A program made the translations under genes and the position numbers. A DNA stretch of 64,000 bases from Zarea fungicola. Its lineage: Eukaryota; Ascomycota; Sordariomycetes; Hypocreales; Cordycipitaceae. Position 1 is the stretch's first letter. Every line of letters starts with the position of its first letter. Of this stretch, positions 59,220 to 64,000 are shown in pieces. Below the pieces are notes generated by a model that did no database searches, had not been told where the DNA came from, and worked only from the letters and a program-made list of their open reading frames with translations. The stretch covers positions 124,001 through 188,000 of the forward strand of contig FWCC01000256.1 of assembly GCA_900169235.1 (NCBI GenBank). The letters run 5' to 3'.

Positions 59220-61170
59220 TCAGTAAGAGCGGCGCTTCTCATCATCTGAGCTGGCAAGCGGCCCCTTGTGACCATGACTCTCCTGTCTTTCCTTCTCCAC
59301 AATCTCAAAGTGGTACAGAGGAGGCTTGGTGGCATTCTTCTGCCTGAGTGCGTAGCGTTTGAAAAACCAGGGTAGGTTGACCTTGATCTGGTACGAGGCA
59401 AACTCGCCAACGGGAATGGCAAATACCCAATCGAGCTCTTCGAGTGTGCGCTGCATGGTCTCGGGGACAAAGAGGAAGATAAGAACAAAGGCGATGACAT
59501 TGAACCCGGCATAGACACCAAATGCGCCGACAGGCTTGGCCTCATGAAGCAGGAAGGGGAACGAGGTTCCCAGGACAGCAGCCCAGAACAGGCAGGTGGC
59601 GACGGCAAAGCCCATGCCCGTCTCACGGTGTGATAGAGGATAAACTTCAGCACTGTATGTAAAGGGGACAGGCCCTTCCCCAGGGGAGTAAAAGGCGGCA
59701 AACAGGAACACAAACATGCAAACCAGGCCGGTACGAACGTCGCCCATTTCGGTAGGGATGAGTGTGCAAAGACCAGCGGCTAGAAGAGTCCAGAACATCT
59801 GGGGAAAGGTAAAGAGGAGGAGACTGCGGCGGCCGAATGTGTCAATGGTCCAGAAAGCAGGGAAAGCAAACAACCAGTTTACGATGCCGAAACCAATAGA
59901 ACCAATCATTGCCTTGAACTCAGTCAGGCCAGATTCCTTGAAGATGGAGGTGGAGTAAAATGCGATAATGTTGATGCCGCACATTTGCTGAGCAATCATG
60001 ACAGTAAAGGCAGCCAGGTTGGCGCGGCGCACACGGGGAATTGTGAAGAGCTGGGCAAATCGGCTGATGTAGTTCGTCTTGCTGACGAGCTGCTCCTCAA
60101 TCTCAAGCTGGGTGCCAATGTAAAAGATGTCACGAGCAACCTGGATCTGGTTGTAGCGAAGCACAGACATGGACTTCCAGGCCTCGGCGAAGCGCTTCTT
60201 CTTCATATACCAACGGGGAGACTCGGGGCAGAGGTAGATACCGACTAGCAGGGGCACGGCAGGTATAAAAGGCGCGCCGAGCATGAGACGCCAGTTGATA
60301 TCGGCAACGTGGAACACAGCCAAGTTGAAGGCAGTTCCCAGCATGATGCCGAATGCAGTCCACATTTGCCAAGACATGACAAGCGCGCCACGGATGGAAG
60401 CAGGGGCGTTTTCAGCAGCGTAAATGGGGACCGTCGATGCCTTGGAGCCCATGCCAATACCCATCAAAAGACGGCAGGCAAGCTGTTGCTGCCAGGTATG
60501 GCAGAATGCAGAACCAATAACGGGCCAGATGCAAAAGTGAGCCGAGAACCAGATTGTACCACGGCGGCCAAAGTAGTTGTTGAGAGGGTCGGAGAGCCAG
60601 CAGCCGAGGAAGCTGTAAAGTGAGATGTCAGCATGGTGATTGGGTTCAAAGTACGGTTGAGGGAGCTTACGCGCTGCCAATATAGGGGGCGGCATTGATA
60701 AGACCAACAAGAATCTGATCACGGGCGCCATCGCCACCAATGCCATAATACTTGGGGAAGAAAATGGTAGCACCGTTGGCGCCGGTTTGATCCCAGCCCT
60801 GGACAGCGGCTCCGATGGAGCACATGGCAATAGTCCAGAAGAGACGAGATGGCATATCCCACTTGTTGGTCTTTTCACGGCGCAAGATGCGGAGCTCTTC
60901 CTCATCAAGCTTCTCGTCACCGTCAATGAGGTCAAAATCGTCGGGGTTCTGGGCGACCAAGGCGCCTTTGCGCAGAATGGCAATGTGCTCCGTTAGGCCG
61001 CGAGCGGTAGCAAATTCATGGACGTTGCGCATGAGTTCATCGCGTGGGATACCATCGAGGGGGTTGCGAATACGCGATTCGAGGTCGCGCTGCTCGACAA
61101 CCTCTTCAGCGTGGGTGGTTCCCTTTTCCTCAAAGCCATTGGCGGCAGCCTTAGTAATGTCGTTGGACAT
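59220..61170 (-). CDS. MFS sugar transporter (sugar porter family)
   Basis: Two exons, 61170-60671 and 60612-59220, with a 58 nt intron, give 630 residues with 12 membrane segments. The hydrophilic N terminus of about 115 residues is long (RNPLDGIPRDELMRNVHEFA). Sugar porter signatures are present: CWLSDPLNNYFGRRGTIW after TM2, CPESPRWYMKKKRF before the central loop, IAQQMCGINIIAFYSTSIF in TM7, and VPETMQRTLEELDW near the end. Substrate is likely a hexose, pentose or polyol; it cannot be fixed from sequence. A TATATA element lies about 30 bp upstream of the ATG (near 61202). Confidence 0.88.
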
Positions 61171-64000
61171 GTTGGGCCGCAGTCGAACACAGGCTCCGGC
61201 TTATATAAGGGAGATCAAGGACGGCGATACGGTGTACACCTATGTGTAGACCAGATCTAGTTGCAACGAACAGCTGGTTGACTTTGTTCAATGATACACA
61301 CTCAATGTCCTGTTGGTCGGTTTGTATTTATTGGCGACTGGTGCAAGATGCCCGTGAAGGGTTGAAGATGCAGGAAAGAAAGTGGAGGATTGAGGCGGGA
61401 GATATCTGGGGTATAAAAAGAAATTGTGCCAGGCGGGAGAGATGAGTGAAACGCTAACGGTGAGTCCCCGAGCCCGGGTGCAGCGAACGTTTAACAGACA
61501 ATGCGACGAGGGTGGATGCTTGTGGATGAAGCCAAGACTGGGACGAGGATGGAGGATGAGGATGAGGATGGGTGAGGATGGGGGACCGGGGACTGGGGAC
61601 TGGGGACTGCTTGCGGACAGGCGAAGCGAGTCCAGCTGGAGCAAACGCCTGGCATTGACAGACGTAGATGGAAAGAAACAGCTCGGTACCAGCCTGCTGT
61701 ACATTTGCGGTGCAGGTACCCTGACTGTTCTCCCCGTTGCGGCGACAAAGGAGCAACCAGTGGCACTGTACATGCCAGCCAGGGATACAGCTTGGCACTA
61801 TTTAGAGTACCAAGCCAAGCAATGCGGGCGGTGCTCTATATGGGAACGGGCCATGATTCGGCCGTTCTAGGGTGGATTGTCTCGCAAGGGCTCGATGTAG
61901 ATAGTGGTAGTTGATCACGGTGAGGTGGTGTGGGCGAAGGCTGTGGAACGTATGGGGTAGTCGGAGTGACCAGCACTAACACTGACTAACACGGGGCGTC
62001 TCATTTAGGTAGTTTGTATTTGTACGTTATCTTTAAATTCTCCAAGTAAATGCTCTGAAAGCAGAATTAGCCACGTTATCCAGGGTTCTACAATTGGACA
62101 CGAACATTTTTAGAGGTACATTCTCAACTACCAGGACGGCACGTCAAACGCTTGCTGGCTCGGGCAAGTTAGCGTCAGGCACTGGTCGAGAGAGGCACAT
62201 GGCATAAACTTTCGGCCTCCGCTGCTCCCGCAAAACTCTAGTATATTGCCATTGATAGTATGGGTGCTATTTTTGGCCATTCTCTTAGTTTTCTTTACCT
62301 TCTTCTTATTATGCAGGCGAGTTTGCAAATACGAGAGACGGTATTCCAAACAGCGTATACTTCAACAACTGTCGGATGCGTCGTCTCGCTCTCTGTTTAC
62401 TGTGCCAAGCTTTAGAGCACCGCCAGTAACAAAATTACGGTTCCATCTCCTATGCTGTCTTGAAACTTGAATACCTGCACGGAGACTCGCCGGCACAGAA
62501 CTACGTGGCGCATGTTAAGCCACCAAGCCAGCGAGCTCCTACGCACTAACAGCGCTGTATTAGTCTGCTGCCAGTGGCTCACCTGGATTGCAACCGGCAC
62601 ATTCTCCCGGCCCCCAGCACAAGACCATTCCAGATGATCCCTTGACAACAACAACTTTTTTTTTTTCCTTTCGTAATCACCTCGTTTGTCTCAGCTGCGC
62701 TCATCATCAGCCATCCTGACAGCCAGCATTCAGGCTCAACCAATATGTGTCTTCATGAATTGAGTATGAGACGTATTGCCATAGATACTCAGTCAAAAAT
62801 GCCCAGGCACAAGGAAAACCTCGTCCGACTGTCGTTCGTTCTCCTCTCATGGAGAAAGCGCCACGATCTCCAAATCTCCTCCATGCCGGCCCTAGCAAAG
62901 AACTGGGCACAGCGGGTCCACTATAGACAGTGTGGCGTTTCGCAGCCGTCCGTGTACCGGTGAACGGGTCGTGCCAATTTCAGGCAACAGAATTCCATCA
63001 ACTTTGACTGGATGTCTGGTTGTCCATCATGTCCGTCGCCAAGTCCAGCTCTCGTCGTTCATCTCTTTGCCACAACGACCCACCCAGGAGAGCCTGCATC
63101 CGTGGAATCGTCATCCATTGTATGAAGCCCCAAAGCCTTGCTCAGCGCCGGGCTGCATCAACTCTCCTAGCTAGGTAGGTAGGTACTAAGGCAGTTGCCG
63201 GCCGTGGTTGGCTGCTTGTCATACGTCTTTAGTGTGCTGCTAATCTCCAGTTTTTTTTATCGCGGGATTTTCTGCCACCTTTGCAGCAACATCTGCCAAT
63301 ACCCAGTCTTGATCCCCTGTCCCGCCGACGGGAGCAATCAATTCCATCCTACAGACCGAATGCAAAGCAGAAAAGTAGACTGTGCGGTTGAACCAAACGC
63401 CGTTTAACATTTTCCTTCAGGGAAATCTTTCATGTTTCATTGTGAACCGCCCACAACATCAATGCACGCTGTACGCCTACGCCACGATACACATCGCCTT
63501 GACTTACACGCCAACGATGCCCCGTCTCGTGCTGCGGACCGCTCCCACGGTGATGCAAAGAATTCCGCCTCGCATCACCTCATTCGTTATTTATTCTGTT
63601 GCCTACAAAAGTGGTCCAGACTCTTCTCCACATTAAAGCCCACAGCAAGCATCATGGGGGTTTCTCCATCACTTATTACAAACTTGCAGTTGAGTGTGGC
63701 GTGGCTGCTCTTTGAGCAAGAGCGTCCAGAATTCTGCTCGTCGTTTCTTGAGGCTTAATTTGCTCACCGCTGAAACCTCCGCAACTATCCATGTGAGGTT
63801 GATGCTTGCCCACTAATTTAGCATCTGGGGAGACCCCGGCCTCCGAATCTCTTCATTCGTTACTGCTGATTTTGGTATCCCCGTACAAACTGTGACATCA
63901 ACTAGGTGGAAATTTGAAAACTGACAAGTCGCCGGCTGCTTTCCCAACAATTCTCTTCCCAAATGAGCTTCTTATGACCTGGATTGATTTTAAGTCAGGA
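61171..64000. other. 2.8 kb without a supported gene
   Basis: Holds the promoter of the sugar transporter, a GA/G-rich repeat with a G-quadruplex motif (61540-61608), T-rich runs near 62657, and TAGG repeats at about 63172-63183. Reading frames here start without ATG or lack protein-like content. A gene may start beyond the right edge. Confidence 0.5.
61540..61608 (+). repeat. Low-complexity GAGGAT and GGGGACT tandem repeat
   Basis: A run of GAGGAT-type units is followed by four 7-base units at 61581-61608 (GGGGACC, then GGGGACT three times). The four G4 tracts with 3-base spacers match an intramolecular G-quadruplex. It lies about 410 bp upstream of the sugar transporter start codon. Confidence 0.75.

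Noticed and set aside
62246..62470. Membrane-helix-like 74-codon frame
   Set aside because: Opens at a TTG with no ATG early in frame and no supported exons; no homologous content recognised.

Overview
The window is nuclear DNA of a filamentous ascomycete (Pezizomycotina). It is gene dense, on both strands, with many short introns (about 47-114 nt, one of 227 nt) that have GTATGT/GTAAGT donors and CTAAC-like branch sites. The gene set (Zn-cluster-type regulator family protein, DUF3632, UNC93-like carrier, full-size ABCG and ABCC pumps, S28 peptidase, small cysteine-rich secreted proteins) fits a Sordariomycete, probably Hypocreales; the exact taxon is my inference. Coordinates below are coding spans including introns. 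Several genes were rebuilt by hand from splice signals and reading-frame phase.

Layout. 1-13.6 kb holds conserved genes: the Nop56 3' end, ubiquitin-eS31 fusion, ribosomal protein eS26, a secreted Ser/Thr-rich repeat protein, condensin SMC4 and an ELYS-domain nucleoporin-type protein. 14.4-30.4 kb looks accessory and is rich in transporters: a fungal transcription-factor-domain protein divergent from a DHA1 transporter, a MurQ etherase-sugar kinase fusion divergent from an UNC93-like membrane protein, and a 12-exon ABCC transporter. 30.9-35.2 kb has two tandem RBR ubiquitin ligases and a protein carrying only the zinc finger of the Eco1/ESCO family. 35.7-41.2 kb returns to housekeeping: Vma12, Coq1 and allantoinase. 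43.3-50.6 kb has a full-size ABCG transporter and a GPI-type S28 serine peptidase. 50.7-52.7 kb is decayed coding sequence. 53-61.2 kb has a sulfotransferase-like protein, DUF1993 and DUF3632 proteins, two small cysteine-rich secreted proteins that only appear after splicing, and a sugar transporter. I found no gene in the last 2.8 kb, only a strong G-quadruplex motif.

The most interesting part is 14-25 kb. The 676-residue fusion joins a bacterial-type N-acetylmuramic acid 6-phosphate etherase (SIS) domain to a BadF/BadG-type sugar kinase. It shares a 1 kb divergent promoter with a putative membrane carrier and lies near a regulator-transporter pair. This suggests, but does not prove, a fungal locus for uptake and breakdown of bacterial cell-wall amino sugars. 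No tRNA, rRNA, CRISPR array or intact transposon was seen.
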